From: RBG-13-43-22 sp040755035
GTDB lineage: Bacteria > Desulfobacterota > RBG-13-43-22
DNA length: 64,000 bases
Direction: 5' to 3'
Assembly: GCA_040755035.1 (NCBI GenBank)
Contig: JBFMBU010000254.1
Location: forward strand, 3,200-67,199
Part shown: positions 7,411-16,150 of the stretch, one piece after another
Numbering within the stretch: position 1 is the stretch's first letter
How the letters are laid out: every line of letters begins with the position of its first letter
Notes under the pieces: model-generated
What the model saw: the letters and a program-made list of their open reading frames with translations, nothing else
Database searches by the model: none
What the model was told of the DNA's origin: nothing
Position numbers and translations under genes: made by a program

Positions 7411-8577
7411 TTATTTCCCCCTCACCAGATGACTGATCTTTTGGGCCGCCTCGCCCATGGTCTGGGCCACCAAAAAATTAAGCCCCGATTGCGCCAGCAT
7501 CTCCCGCCCCTTGTCCACATTGGTCCCTTCCAAACGGATGATCAGAGGGACCTTGATGTTCACTTTATGCGCGGCTTCAATCAGGCCCTCGGCCAGGACG
7601 TCGCAACGCAAAATACCGCCGAAGATATTGACCAGTATGGCTTGGACCCTTTCATCAGAGAGGATAATTTGCGAACCTCTGGCAATCATCTCGGCATTGG
7701 CCCCACCGCCGACATCCAGAAAGTTGGCCGGTTCACCGCCGTATAACTTGATGATATCCATTGTGGCCATGGCCAGACCGGCACCGTTGACCATAACCCC
7801 GATGTTGCCGTTCAAACGGATGTAATTCAGATTGTGCCGGTTGGCCTCCAGTTCCAGGGGGTCCATTTCATCCGGATCGAGCAATTCCTGGAAATCCTTA
7901 TGGCGGAAAAGGGCATTGTCATCGAAGGAAATTTTAGCGTCCAGGGCGATAAGCCGCCTGTCCTTCGTGGTCACCAAGGGGTTGATTTCCAGAAGCGAGC
8001 AATCATAACTCTCGAAAAGCTTAACCGCCTGCTGCAACAGCGCCAAACCCGGTTTGATCAGGACAGGATCCAGGGGCAGGCTGTAAATAAGATTTCGGGC
8101 TTGAAAGGCCTGAAAACCCACATCGGGATCGATCCACTCCCGCTTGATCAGGTGGGGGGTCTTCTCCGCCACCTCCTCGATGTCCATGCCCCCGGCCGGG
8201 CTTACCATAACCACCGGGCAGGCCTTGACCCGATCCAGGGTGATCCCCAGATAGAATTCCTGTTCCACCTCCAACCCTTCTTCCACCAGCACCTTCCGCA
8301 CCTTTTTCCCCTCCGGTCCGGTCTGGTGGGTGATCAGGGTCATGCCCAAAATCTCCTTGGAGATTTCTTCCACTTCATCGATAGAGCGGGCTTTTTTGAC
8401 CCCGCCCCCTTTTCCCCTCCCGCCGGCGTGAATCTGGGCTTTGATCACATAAGGTGCCCGGCCGATTTCCCGGGAAACCTGGGCCGCTTCCTCCACGGAA
8501 AAAGCGGCATTCCCTTTGGGAACAGGGATCCCGTAGCGGGAAAAAATGGTTTTTGCCTGATACTCATGAATTTTCAT
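7411..8577 (-). CDS. sucC: Succinyl-CoA ligase (ADP-forming), beta subunit
   Basis: A 388-residue beta subunit of normal length. It opens with the ATP-grasp signature MKIHEYQAK, has VIKAQIHAGGRGKGGGVK for nucleotide binding around residue 45-60, the LLEINPL metal site near 197, and the C-terminal CoA-ligase domain with GAGLAMATMD and NIFGGILRCD. It provides the nucleotide site of the alpha2beta2 or alphabeta enzyme with SucD. Its ATG overlaps the paaK stop by one base (8577), so the two genes are translationally coupled, which places succinyl-CoA ligase under the same control as an aryl-CoA ligase. Confidence 0.95.
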   Translation of the reverse strand: MKIHEYQAKTIFSRYGIPVPKGNAAFSVEEAAQVSREIGRAPYVIKAQIHAGGRGKGGGVKKARSIDEVEEISKEILGMTLITHQTGPEGKKVRKVLVEEGLEVEQEFYLGITLDRVKACPVVMVSPAGGMDIEEVAEKTPHLIKREWIDPDVGFQAFQARNLIYSLPLDPVLIKPGLALLQQAVKLFESYDCSLLEINPLVTTKDRRLIALDAKISFDDNALFRHKDFQELLDPDEMDPLELEANRHNLNYIRLNGNIGVMVNGAGLAMATMDIIKLYGGEPANFLDVGGGANAEMIARGSQIILSDERVQAILVNIFGGILRCDVLAEGLIEAAHKVNIKVPLIIRLEGTNVDKGREMLAQSGLNFLVAQTMGEAAQKISHLVRGK

Positions 8578-9878
8578 TACAGCTTCCTTTCATCAATGAC
8601 CCTTTTGGCCTTACCCTCACTGCGGGTGATGGTTCCTGGGGAAACCAACCGCACCTTAATGCCGATGCCGATTAGGCCCCGCATATGATCTTCGATACTT
8701 TTTTCCACTTCTTTGATTTTTTCCTTCCCGGCCTGATACACTTCCGGCTTGGCCTCCACATTCACTTCCAGGGTATCCAGATACCCCTTTTTGCGGACGA
8801 TGATGACATATTGGGGTTCAATCCCCTTTTCATCCAGCAGCAGGCTTTCGATCTGGGAGGGGAAAACATTGACGCCGCTGATGATCAGCATATCATCGGT
8901 TCTTCCATAAACCTTTTCCATCTTTACCAGTGTCCGTCCGCATTCGCATTTTCCCCTTTGCAATCGGGTGATATCTCTGGTGCGATAGCGGAGCAAAGGC
9001 ATGGCCCGCCGCTGAATGGCCGTAAAAACCAGTTCCCCCTTTGTCCCCTCCGGCAAGACCTCTCCGGTCACCGGATCGACGATCTCGGCCAGGATATGGT
9101 CTTCATTGATGTGCAGAAAACCATCCTGGGCCCGGCAGTCGAAGGCCACCCCGGGCCCCATCATCTCCGTCAGGCCGTAGGCCTCATGGGCCTTGATATG
9201 GAGCCGTTCCTCTATTTCCTTTCGCATTTCCACCGTCCAGGGTTCGGCCCCGAAGATCCCCACCCGTAAACGGAGATTTTTAAAATTAATCCCCATCTCC
9301 ATGCCCTTTTCCGCGATCGTCAAGGCATAGGAGGGGGTGCAGCAGAGCACGGTCGTACCGAAATCCTGCATGATGGAGATCTGACGTTCCGTCTGACCCG
9401 AAGAGGTAGGAATAACCGTAACCCCTATTTTACTTGCACCCTGGTGAAATCCCAGCCCCCCGGTGAACAACCCCATACCATAGGCATTTTGAAGCATATC
9501 ATTGGAACGGACCCCGGCGGCGAATAAATTACGGGCCATGCAATCGGACCATTGATCCAGATCTTCCGCTGTGTAAGGGCCGGTGATGGGTTTGCCCGTG
9601 GTCCCGGAGGAGGCATGAATCCGGACCACATCCGCCATCGAAACCGCGCATAATCCGAAGGGATAATTGTCCCGCAGGTCGTTTTTTACTGAAAAAGGCA
9701 GCTTGGATAGATCCGATAACTCTGTAATGTCCTGCGGTTTGATCCGCAAATCATCCAGTCTATTTTTGTAAAAGGGGACCTTTTCATAAACCCATTTTAC
9801 GGTCTGCTGAAGCTGTTTTAATTGGAACTCCCGCATTTCCTCCGGCGACATGGTCTCATACTTTTCATTCCAGTACAT
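8577..9878 (-). CDS. paaK: Phenylacetate-CoA ligase (AMP-forming)
   Basis: A 433-residue adenylate-forming enzyme of the PaaK family. It has the P-loop-like SSGTTGKPI at about residue 88-96, the A5-type AYGLTEMMGPG, and the C-terminal motifs LLRYRTRD and GRTDDMLIISGVNVFP. These enzymes activate phenylacetate or related aryl acids to the CoA thioester using ATP. A CxCG pair (KCECGRT) before the last domain is common in anaerobe members. I chose the ATG at 9878 (MYWNEKYE) over the TTG at 9899 because GAGAGG sits just upstream of it. It is followed, with a one-base overlap, by sucC. In some anaerobes such paralogues serve indoleacetate or other acids, so the exact substrate is open. Confidence 0.9.
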   Translation of the reverse strand: MYWNEKYETMSPEEMREFQLKQLQQTVKWVYEKVPFYKNRLDDLRIKPQDITELSDLSKLPFSVKNDLRDNYPFGLCAVSMADVVRIHASSGTTGKPITGPYTAEDLDQWSDCMARNLFAAGVRSNDMLQNAYGMGLFTGGLGFHQGASKIGVTVIPTSSGQTERQISIMQDFGTTVLCCTPSYALTIAEKGMEMGINFKNLRLRVGIFGAEPWTVEMRKEIEERLHIKAHEAYGLTEMMGPGVAFDCRAQDGFLHINEDHILAEIVDPVTGEVLPEGTKGELVFTAIQRRAMPLLRYRTRDITRLQRGKCECGRTLVKMEKVYGRTDDMLIISGVNVFPSQIESLLLDEKGIEPQYVIIVRKKGYLDTLEVNVEAKPEVYQAGKEKIKEVEKSIEDHMRGLIGIGIKVRLVSPGTITRSEGKAKRVIDERKL

Positions 9879-9909
9879 AGGCGTCCTCTCTTGTTTCAAT
9901 GGTTCGATT

Positions 9910-10155
9910 TTACGGTTTTGCTTCGATTTCCGACAGGGCTGCTTTCAGCAGTTTCACTTTTTCCTCAAATTCATTAAATTGTTCGGCGGCAAAACGGACC
10001 CCCTGTTTGGTAAACCCGGTGAAGCTGTCGGAGACAACATATTTCCTGAGATCGATATAATTTTTACCCTTATATTCCTTCAAAGAAAAAAGGATAAAAT
10101 CAGTCGAATTGACCTGCAGCCTTCCGATTTCTCCCTCCACCCTGTCATCGTTCAT
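9910..10155 (-). CDS. PC4/YdbC-type single-stranded nucleic-acid-binding protein
   Basis: An 81-residue protein matching the transcriptional coactivator p15/PC4 fold: GEIGRLQVNSTDFILFSLKE, then KGKNYIDLRKYV and GFTKQGVRFAAEQFNEF. The pattern of four strands plus one C-terminal helix is complete. Bacterial members bind single-stranded DNA or RNA as dimers; their physiological role is poorly known. It lies 31 bases upstream of paaK on the same strand and may be the first gene of the paaK-sucCD run. The 450 bases upstream, between it and hppA, hold a promoter-like site directed the other way. Confidence 0.75.
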   Translation of the reverse strand: MNDDRVEGEIGRLQVNSTDFILFSLKEYKGKNYIDLRKYVVSDSFTGFTKQGVRFAAEQFNEFEEKVKLLKAALSEIEAKP

Positions 10156-10389
10156 TGGATCCCCCTTCCCCTTTAAGATTAAAGGTCCTTAGCGTTATTG
10201 TTACCAGGTAGCTCCATTCCCGGTTCGAATACGACCTCTTAATAAAGCTGTGTGTCCTGTCCAGGAAAATCCAACAGGGCCCTAAAAAGTTTTCGATGGA
10301 TGACTAACTTTTCTTATTGCCAAGGGTCCTATTCTGTCAAGAAAAAAGGGGGAGGTCAAGCAAAGGAGTATAAATCGCTGGAAAAATTC

Positions 10390-10418
10390 TTGACATCCCC
10401 ATAGGGGTATGATAGAAG
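10390..10418 (+). promoter_or_regulatory. Sigma-70-like promoter with embedded CsoR-type palindrome
   Basis: TTGACA (10390-10395), a 17-base spacer and TAGAAG (10413-10418, 4 of 6 to consensus). The spacer holds ATCCCCATAGGGGTAT (10395-10410), the inverse of ATACCCCTATGGGGAT, which resembles operators of CsoR/FrmR-family repressors. The next plus-strand gene is hppA, 187 bases on. The rest of the 450-base gap (10156-10604) holds no gene; AAAGGAGG at 10489-10496 has no start codon nearby. Confidence 0.4.
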
Positions 10419-10604
10419 CTGAGGGACTCTGTAATTAATTTCACAAGTAATATCTTTTAGTTATTAAAAATCAACCCTGTTTTTTTAAAAGGAGGTGGGG
10501 AAAAAGTCTAATCGCAGATTGGAACGATTTTACAACCCATTAATTTTCCTTAAAGTTCAAAAAAACCTGGTTCAATACAAAACAAAAGAAGGAGGAGAGA
10601 GATT

Positions 10605-12674
10605 ATGAGTATTATTGTTTTTGCCCTTATCTGCGGCGGGCTGGGTGTCCTGTATGCCCTGGTAACTGCCGGATGGGTTTCCAAACAGGATGCCGGATCC
10701 GACCGTATGCAGCAGATTTCCAATGCGGTTAAGGAAGGGGCCTATGCCTTTCTTTCCCGCGAGTACAAAACCGTGGCCATTGTGGCCGTGATTTTGTTAA
10801 TCGTTATCGCCCTGATCCCGGCCCTCGGTCCCTGGACGGCCCTTGGTTTTCTGATCGGGACCGCTGGTTCGGCCTTTGCCGGGTTCGTCGGCATGTGGGT
10901 TACCGTGCGGGCCAATGTCCGGACCACACAGGCGGCTAAAAAGGGAATCCAGTCCGCACTGACCCTTTCCTTCAAGGGCGGTTCGGTAACCGGTATCATG
11001 GTCGTCGGTCTGGGTATCATCGGCCTGGCCGGGTATTTTGCCCTGGCCCGATCCATGGCCGGAGAATCCGCTTTCCATGCCCTGGTCGGTCTGGGCTTCG
11101 GCTGTTCCCTGATGAGCGTTTTCGCCCGTATTGCCGGCGGTATTTACACCAAGGCTGCCGACGTTGGTGCCGACCTGGTCGGGAAGGTGGAAGCCGGTAT
11201 CCCGGAAGACGATCCCCGCAACCCGGCCGTTATCGCCGACAACGTCGGGGATAACGTCGGTGACTGCGCGGGTATGGCCGCTGACCTCTATGAAACCTAT
11301 ACCGTGACCCTGGTGGCCGCCATGCTCTTGGCCAAATCCGTTTTCGGGGGAGACAGCCCCTGGGTCGAGTTCCCGCTTCTTTTAGGCGGGGTGTCCATCA
11401 TCGCCTCCATCATCGGTACCTACTTTGTTAAGCTCGGCGCCAAACAATACATTATGGGCGCCTTGTACAAAGGGTTGGCAGTCGCCGGAATCCTGGCTGC
11501 CATCGCCTTTTACTTTGTAACTTCCTGGTTCATGAGCGGGCTCGGCGACAAAACCGGCGGTTTCACCCCTATGAGCATCTTCGGTACGGCCCTTATCGGT
11601 CTGATCCTGACCGGCCTCATCGTCTGGATCACCGAATACTATACCTCCGGTAAATTCCGGCCGGTGAAAACCATCGCCAAGGCCAGTCTGACCGGCCACG
11701 GCACCAACGTCATCGCCGGGTTGGCCATGAGTATGGAAGCCACGGCCCTGCCTGCTCTGGTGATCGTCGGGTCGATAGTCGGTGCCTTTGCGCTCGGTGG
11801 TGGATTCGCCGGCAATTGGGAAAGCGGGCTTTTTGCCATCGCCCTTTCCGCGGTTTCCATGCTTTCCATGACCGGTATCGTAGTGGCTATTGACTCCTAT
11901 GGACCGATCACCGACAACGCCGGCGGGATCGCCGAGATGGCTGAACTGCCGGAAAGCGTCCGGGCGGTTACCGATCCCCTGGATGCCGTAGGAAATACCA
12001 CCAAAGCCGTTACCAAGGGTTATGCCATCGGCTCCGCAGCCCTGGCCGCCCTGGTTTTGTTTGCCGAATATGCCCGGGAACTGGCTAAAACCATTCAGGG
12101 ACTCACTTTCGATCTATCCGATCCGATGATTATCGCCGGTCTGTTTATCGGTGGCCTGATCCCCTATTATTACGGCGGTCGTTTGATGCTGGCCGTTGGG
12201 CGGGCTGCCGGGGGCGTGGTGGAAGAAGTTCGCCGACAATTCCGTGAGATCAAAGGCATCATGGAAGGCACCGGTAAACCCGAATACGGCAAATGTGTCG
12301 ATATCGTTACCAAGTCGGCCATCAAAGAAATGATGATTCCGGCCTTGATTCCGGTGGTAGCCCCCATTCTGGTCGGGTTTATCCTCGGCCCCAAGGCTTT
12401 GGGCGGCCTTTTGATCGGAAGCATTCTGACCGGTCTTTTTCAAGCCATTGCTATGACCTCCGGCGGCGGTGCCTGGGACAACGCCAAGAAATCCTTTGAA
12501 GACGGTGTCACCGATGACAAAGGGGTCCTGCATAAAAAAGGCAGCGACGGTCACAAGGCTTCGGTCACGGGCGATACGGTCGGCGATCCTTATAAGGATA
12601 CGGCCGGTCCGGCCATTAACCCTATGATCAAGGTCATTAACATTGTGGCCCTGTTGATCATCCCCTTGCTCTAA
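10605..12674 (+). CDS. hppA: Membrane-bound H+-translocating pyrophosphatase, K+-independent type
   Basis: A 689-residue polytopic inner-membrane protein with about 16 predicted helices. The pyrophosphate site is complete: DVGADLVGKVE (186-196) followed by DDPRNP and NVGDNVGDCAGM, and the C-terminal GDTVGDPYKDTAGPA. It couples hydrolysis of pyrophosphate to proton pumping. The motif GNTTKAVTKGY has Lys467 and Thr470 where K+-dependent enzymes have Ala and Gly, so it should be K+-independent. It has a strong ribosome site (GGAGGAGAG), stands alone, and ends in a clear terminator. It would recover energy from pyrophosphate released by AMP-forming ligases such as PaaK; that link is inference. 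Confidence 0.95.
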   Translation: MSIIVFALICGGLGVLYALVTAGWVSKQDAGSDRMQQISNAVKEGAYAFLSREYKTVAIVAVILLIVIALIPALGPWTALGFLIGTAGSAFAGFVGMWVTVRANVRTTQAAKKGIQSALTLSFKGGSVTGIMVVGLGIIGLAGYFALARSMAGESAFHALVGLGFGCSLMSVFARIAGGIYTKAADVGADLVGKVEAGIPEDDPRNPAVIADNVGDNVGDCAGMAADLYETYTVTLVAAMLLAKSVFGGDSPWVEFPLLLGGVSIIASIIGTYFVKLGAKQYIMGALYKGLAVAGILAAIAFYFVTSWFMSGLGDKTGGFTPMSIFGTALIGLILTGLIVWITEYYTSGKFRPVKTIAKASLTGHGTNVIAGLAMSMEATALPALVIVGSIVGAFALGGGFAGNWESGLFAIALSAVSMLSMTGIVVAIDSYGPITDNAGGIAEMAELPESVRAVTDPLDAVGNTTKAVTKGYAIGSAALAALVLFAEYARELAKTIQGLTFDLSDPMIIAGLFIGGLIPYYYGGRLMLAVGRAAGGVVEEVRRQFREIKGIMEGTGKPEYGKCVDIVTKSAIKEMMIPALIPVVAPILVGFILGPKALGGLLIGSILTGLFQAIAMTSGGGAWDNAKKSFEDGVTDDKGVLHKKGSDGHKASVTGDTVGDPYKDTAGPAINPMIKVINIVALLIIPLL

Positions 12675-12768
12675 AAAAGCCGTTCGTTGTTGGTCGTTCG
12701 GCGTTCGTCGTTTTTCGTTTACTAAACTCGTTTCCTTTGAGTGGAAGTAAACGTTCGACGGATTAAAT

Positions 12769-12812
12769 AAAAAAGAGGGAACCGGAAATTTTTTCGGTTC
12801 CCTCTTTTTTTT
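12769..12812 (+). terminator. Rho-independent terminator after hppA
   Basis: AAAAAAGAGGGAACCG (12769-12784) pairs with CGGTTCCCTCTTTTTT (12795-12810), followed by more T. The flanking A and T runs make it usable in both directions. Confidence 0.9.
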
Positions 12813-12828
12813 ATTTCCGGGTTAGAAT

Positions 12829-12857
12829 TTGATTTATTCCGATCGGTTTGATATAAT
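12829..12857 (+). promoter_or_regulatory. Promoter of the pgk-tpiA-secG operon
   Basis: TTGATT (12829-12834), 17 bases, TATAAT (12852-12857). It lies between the hppA terminator and pgk, with AGGAGG at 12889-12894 before the pgk start. Confidence 0.75.
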
Positions 12858-12899
12858 CAAAAAATATCAATCATACCCACCTCTTTTTAGGAGGGCCCC

Positions 12900-14081
12900 A
12901 TGCGCTATCTAAACGATCTGGACCTAAAAAATAAAAAGCTCCTGATCCGGGTGGATTTTAACGTCCCCCTGGATAAAAACCAAAACATCACTGACGACAC
13001 CCGCATCCGCGGGGTGTTGCCCACCATCAATTACGCCCTGGATCAAAAGACCGTTGTAATCCTTTGTTCCCATTTGGGCCGCCCCAAAGGGAAACCGGTC
13101 CCGGAGATGAGCCTGGCCCCGGTGGCCCGGCGTTTGGGCCGACTCCTGCAAAAAGAGGTAACCATGGCCCCGGATTGCATCGGTCCGGAAGTCAAAAAAA
13201 TGATCGAGGTCCTGAAGCCTGGGGATATTCTGCTTTTGGAAAATTTGCGCTTTCACTCCGAAGAAGAGAAAAATGACGAGACCTTCGCTGGCGCCTTGGC
13301 TGAAGTGTGTGATATATACATAAATGACGCCTTCGCCGTCTCCCATCGGGCCCATGCCTCGGTAGAGGCCGTGACCCGTTTTGCCAAGGTATGTGCCGCC
13401 GGTTTCCTTCTCAAGGATGAGATTAAATTCTTTCACCAGTCCATGGAAGATCCGGCCCGGCCCCTGGCGGCCATCATCGGAGGTTCAAAAGTCAGCAGTA
13501 AGCTGGGGGCGTTGGAGAATCTCCTCAAACATGTAAATAAAATGATTATCGGCGGAGCCATGGCCAATACCTTTTTAAAAAGCCTTGGCTATGAGGTCGG
13601 CAAATCTTTAGTGGAAGAGGATTTGGTTCTAAAGGCCGGAGAATTAATGGAGAAGGCCAGGGAACTGGGCGTAAAATTTTATCTTCCTGTGGATTGCGTT
13701 GCCGGCAGCGCCCTGGAAGCCCAGGCCGAAAACATAACCACCACGGTACAGGAGGTACCTAAAGATTGGATGATTCTCGATATCGGACCGGCCACCTCCC
13801 TCCTTTTCTCCGAGGCCCTGGTCAATGCCAAAACAATCATCTGGAACGGCCCTATGGGGGCCTTTGAAATCGACCCTTTTTCCCATGGGACCATGGAAAT
13901 GGTCCGCACCGTGGCCGGATCCAGGGCCTTAACCATCGTCGGTGGAGGCGATACCGATGTGGCGGTCCATAAAGCCGGCGAATCATCGAATATATCCTAT
14001 ATCTCTACCGGCGGCGGGGCCTTTCTGGAACTTTTGGAAGGGAAAAAACTGCCGGGGATCGCGGCCTTGGAGAATTGTTAA
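12900..14081 (+). CDS. pgk: Phosphoglycerate kinase
   Basis: A 393-residue phosphoglycerate kinase of normal length. The N-terminal substrate domain has RVDFNVPLD and SHLGRPKG, with the basic patch RFHSEEE; the hinge and C-terminal nucleotide domain carry IIGGSKVSSKLGAL, WNGPMGAFE and the phosphate loop VGGGDT. It transfers phosphate between 1,3-bisphosphoglycerate and ADP in glycolysis or gluconeogenesis. It is the first gene of pgk-tpiA-secG, a very common order in Proteobacteria, with a good promoter and AGGAGG ribosome site. Nothing unusual is seen. Confidence 0.97.
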   Translation: MRYLNDLDLKNKKLLIRVDFNVPLDKNQNITDDTRIRGVLPTINYALDQKTVVILCSHLGRPKGKPVPEMSLAPVARRLGRLLQKEVTMAPDCIGPEVKKMIEVLKPGDILLLENLRFHSEEEKNDETFAGALAEVCDIYINDAFAVSHRAHASVEAVTRFAKVCAAGFLLKDEIKFFHQSMEDPARPLAAIIGGSKVSSKLGALENLLKHVNKMIIGGAMANTFLKSLGYEVGKSLVEEDLVLKAGELMEKARELGVKFYLPVDCVAGSALEAQAENITTTVQEVPKDWMILDIGPATSLLFSEALVNAKTIIWNGPMGAFEIDPFSHGTMEMVRTVAGSRALTIVGGGDTDVAVHKAGESSNISYISTGGGAFLELLEGKKLPGIAALENC

Positions 14082-14104
14082 TCCAGACCCAAATGAGGCA
14101 CTAA

Positions 14105-14875
14105 ATGAAAAAAAAAGATCGCCGCCCCTGGATCGGGGGAAACTGGAAGATGTTTAAAACCGTTCCCGAAGCTCGCGAATTCATAACGGGCTTGATACCC
14201 GCCCTCCCCCATCCTTTAGAGACGGATGTGGTCATCGCCCCGCCCTTTACCGCCCTTAATACCTCTTCCCAGGAACTGCAGGGCAGTCCGGTGCAGTTGG
14301 CGGCCCAGAACGTCCATTGGGCCGAAGAAGGGGCCTTTACCGGTGAGATTTCCGTACGGATGCTCAAAGATATGGGCTGCACCTATTCCCTGATCGGTCA
14401 TTCCGAACGGCGGCATGTCTTTGGTGAAACGGATGATCAGGTCCGGAAAAAGGTGATGGCCTGTTTACAAGGGGGTTTGAAACCGGTTCTTTGTGTCGGG
14501 GAAACGCTGCCGGAGAGGGACGCCGGACAGATCCAGGAGGTCATCCGTCGTCAGATAAGGGTGGGCCTTCAGGGAATCTCGGAAGCGGATCTCACTGGAA
14601 TCATCATCGCCTATGAACCGGTCTGGGCCATCGGTACCGGGCGGTCGGCCACCCCGGCTGCGGCCCAGGAAGTCCATGCTTTTATTCGAGGTTTACTGGT
14701 CGAAGGCTTTAACAAAACCCTTGCAATGGGAACCAGGATTGTGTATGGTGGGAGCGTTACACCTGACAATATCCGGGACTTATATGTTCAAAAGGATATT
14801 GACGGGGCGTTGGTAGGGGGTGCCAGTCTGAAAATAGAAAAATTTTTGCCCCTTATCCGGGAGGTTAATCAATAA
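14105..14875 (+). CDS. tpiA: Triose-phosphate isomerase
   Basis: A 256-residue TIM barrel enzyme. Catalytic residues are all present: Lys15 in GGNWKM, His99 in IGHSERR and Glu171 in AYEPVWAIGTG; the phosphate-binding C-terminal GGSVTPDN and GALVGGASL are intact. It interconverts glyceraldehyde-3-phosphate and dihydroxyacetone phosphate. It starts 24 bases after pgk, with a modest ribosome site (GAGG), and runs almost directly into secG, so the three genes are probably one transcript. Confidence 0.97.
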   Translation: MKKKDRRPWIGGNWKMFKTVPEAREFITGLIPALPHPLETDVVIAPPFTALNTSSQELQGSPVQLAAQNVHWAEEGAFTGEISVRMLKDMGCTYSLIGHSERRHVFGETDDQVRKKVMACLQGGLKPVLCVGETLPERDAGQIQEVIRRQIRVGLQGISEADLTGIIIAYEPVWAIGTGRSATPAAAQEVHAFIRGLLVEGFNKTLAMGTRIVYGGSVTPDNIRDLYVQKDIDGALVGGASLKIEKFLPLIREVNQ

Positions 14876-14881
14876 GGCGTT

Positions 14882-15256
14882 ATGGCAACTTTAACCATTA
14901 TCATTCACATTATCGTCTGTTTCGCCCTGATCCTGATCGTTCTGCTTCAAACCGGGAAAGGTGCCAGCATGGGGGCCGCCTTCGGTGGTTCGAGCCAGAC
15001 GATTTTCGGCAGCAGCGGGGCCACGACTTTTTTATCCAAGCTTACCACCGTAGCAGCGGCGGTATTTATGATCACCTCCCTGCTGCTCGCTTTCCTATAC
15101 GGACCAGGGTCAAGAAGCACCTCGATGGTAGGGATCCCTTCCACGGCTACCCAGCAGAAATCGGCCCCGATACAGCCTCAAACAGGTTCTCCGGCGACAC
15201 CGGCTCCGGCGCCCCCTGCAGCCCCGGCCGCTCCGGCGAACCCTGTCAGCAAATAA
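14882..15256 (+). CDS. secG: SecG subunit of the Sec translocon
   Basis: A 124-residue membrane protein with two hydrophobic helices (residues 3-22 and 51-72) around the conserved cytoplasmic loop QTGKGASMGAAFGGSSQ, typical of SecG. The C-terminal tail (about 85-124) is low-complexity and rich in Ala and Pro, longer than in E. coli but usual in this group. SecG assists SecYEG-mediated protein export across the inner membrane. It begins 7 bases after tpiA and is followed by a tRNA gene after 11 bases. Confidence 0.92.
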   Translation: MATLTIIIHIIVCFALILIVLLQTGKGASMGAAFGGSSQTIFGSSGATTFLSKLTTVAAAVFMITSLLLAFLYGPGSRSTSMVGIPSTATQQKSAPIQPQTGSPATPAPAPPAAPAAPANPVSK

Positions 15257-15267
15257 ACATCCCATGT

Positions 15268-15353
15268 GCCGAAGTGGTGGAATCTGGTAGACACACCATC
15301 TTGAGGGGGTGGCGGGTAACTCCGTGCGGGTTCGAGTCCCGCCTTCGGCACCA
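15268..15353 (+). tRNA. tRNA-Leu (anticodon GAG)
   Basis: Acceptor arms GCCGAAG and CTTCGGC pair, followed by A and an encoded CCA. The anticodon arm is CCATC-TTGAGGG-GGTGG, giving anticodon GAG for CUC/CUU. A long variable arm (class II) and GGTTCGAGTCCC T-arm fit tRNA-Leu. It lies just after secG and is probably co-transcribed with it. Confidence 0.95.
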
Positions 15354-15359
15354 AAATTG

Positions 15360-15390
15360 ATGAGCAGGCCTTGGTTGGCCTGCTCATTTT
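15360..15390 (+). terminator. Terminator after tRNA-Leu
   Basis: ATGAGCAGGCC (15360-15370) and GGCCTGCTCAT (15377-15387) form a perfect 11-bp stem with a 6-base loop, followed by a short T run. It would end the pgk-tpiA-secG-tRNA transcript. Confidence 0.75.
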
Positions 15391-15412
15391 GTCTTGGAAA
15401 TCCGAACAGAAA

Positions 15413-15613
15413 ATGGCAAAAAATAACATCAGAGATTATTATTGCAGCGTAATCCATGAACCGGTTAAGATTCATCTCAAAAATCGTGTGAATTTCGGTC
15501 TCAAGTACAAAAAAGATTTTTTTGTCAAATGCGATCAGGAGGATTGCCAATACGTCGATGCCAACGTCCCCCCCTGTCCGTTAGCCTTAGCCATGTTTGA
15601 TATGCCGGGGTAA
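15413..15613 (+). CDS. Conserved small Cys-containing protein, function unknown
   Basis: A 66-residue protein starting MAKNNIRDYYCSV and carrying four Cys: one near the start and the cluster CDQEDCQYVDANVPPCPL. The spacing C-x4-C-x9-C suggests a small metal-binding or disulfide-linked knuckle. Similar short proteins appear, as far as I recall, in other Deltaproteobacteria, but no function is known. It follows the tRNA terminator and precedes a strong bidirectional terminator. No good Shine-Dalgarno is visible, so the start is uncertain. Confidence 0.5.
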   Translation: MAKNNIRDYYCSVIHEPVKIHLKNRVNFGLKYKKDFFVKCDQEDCQYVDANVPPCPLALAMFDMPG

Positions 15614-15678
15614 ATTCAGATAGCGCTTATCAGCGGAGGATTCAATCCGGTTTCGCTGACTTGAAGATCGATGGGTAA

Positions 15679-15722
15679 ACAAAAAAAGGGGGGGCCTGAA
15701 AAAATGCCCCCCCTTTTTGTTT
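15679..15722. terminator. Bidirectional terminator between convergent genes
   Basis: AACAAAAAAAGGGGGGGC and GCCCCCCCTTTTTGTT pair in a long stem with A and T runs on both sides. It separates the plus-strand Cys protein from the minus-strand cold-shock gene. Confidence 0.85.
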
Positions 15723-15734
15723 ATTATGGGTTTC

Positions 15735-15938
15735 TTAGATAAGAGTTACATTTGACGCCGAAGGTCCCTTTGGACCTTTTTCAATATCAAATCTTACCCG
15801 CTGGCCCTCGTTGAGAGTCCGAAAACCCTCCATGGTGATGGCTGAATGGTGGATAAAGACATCCTTTTCCTGACCATCCACATCGATAAAGCCAAATCCT
15901 TTGCTCTCATTGAACCATTTTACGCTTCCTTCTGCCAT
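15735..15938 (-). CDS. Cold-shock domain protein (CspA family)
   Basis: A 67-residue single cold-shock domain. RNP1 is KGFGFI and RNP2 is DVFIHHSAI, and the start GSVKWFNESKGFGFI is diagnostic. It binds single-stranded RNA/DNA and acts as an RNA chaperone in the cytoplasm. A consensus AAAGGAGGAA site precedes the ATG, implying high expression. It is monocistronic, ending in the bidirectional terminator; the 160-base upstream region up to 16100 is likely its leader, but I cannot define a promoter with confidence. Confidence 0.93.
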   Translation of the reverse strand: MAEGSVKWFNESKGFGFIDVDGQEKDVFIHHSAITMEGFRTLNEGQRVRFDIEKGPKGPSASNVTLI

Positions 15939-16150
15939 AGTCGTATTCCTCCTTTGGAATTATTTCTCAAGTTGGGATACGACCAAAAAAAAAGGCATCT
16001 GGAATAAAAGTCCCCGATACCTCAACTTGCCGACTTTTTTCACCAACTTCGACCGCCATCTCATCCCTAAGGGGCAGATAACGGATTTTCTTATTTGCAT
16101 AATATAATCCTATTCAGAACCATTGTCAAGCTTTATTTGGTAAGGTGACC

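Noticed and set aside
15110..15550. Minus-strand gene over secG and tRNA-Leu
   Set aside because: It runs through a well-defined tRNA and the secG coding sequence; composition only.
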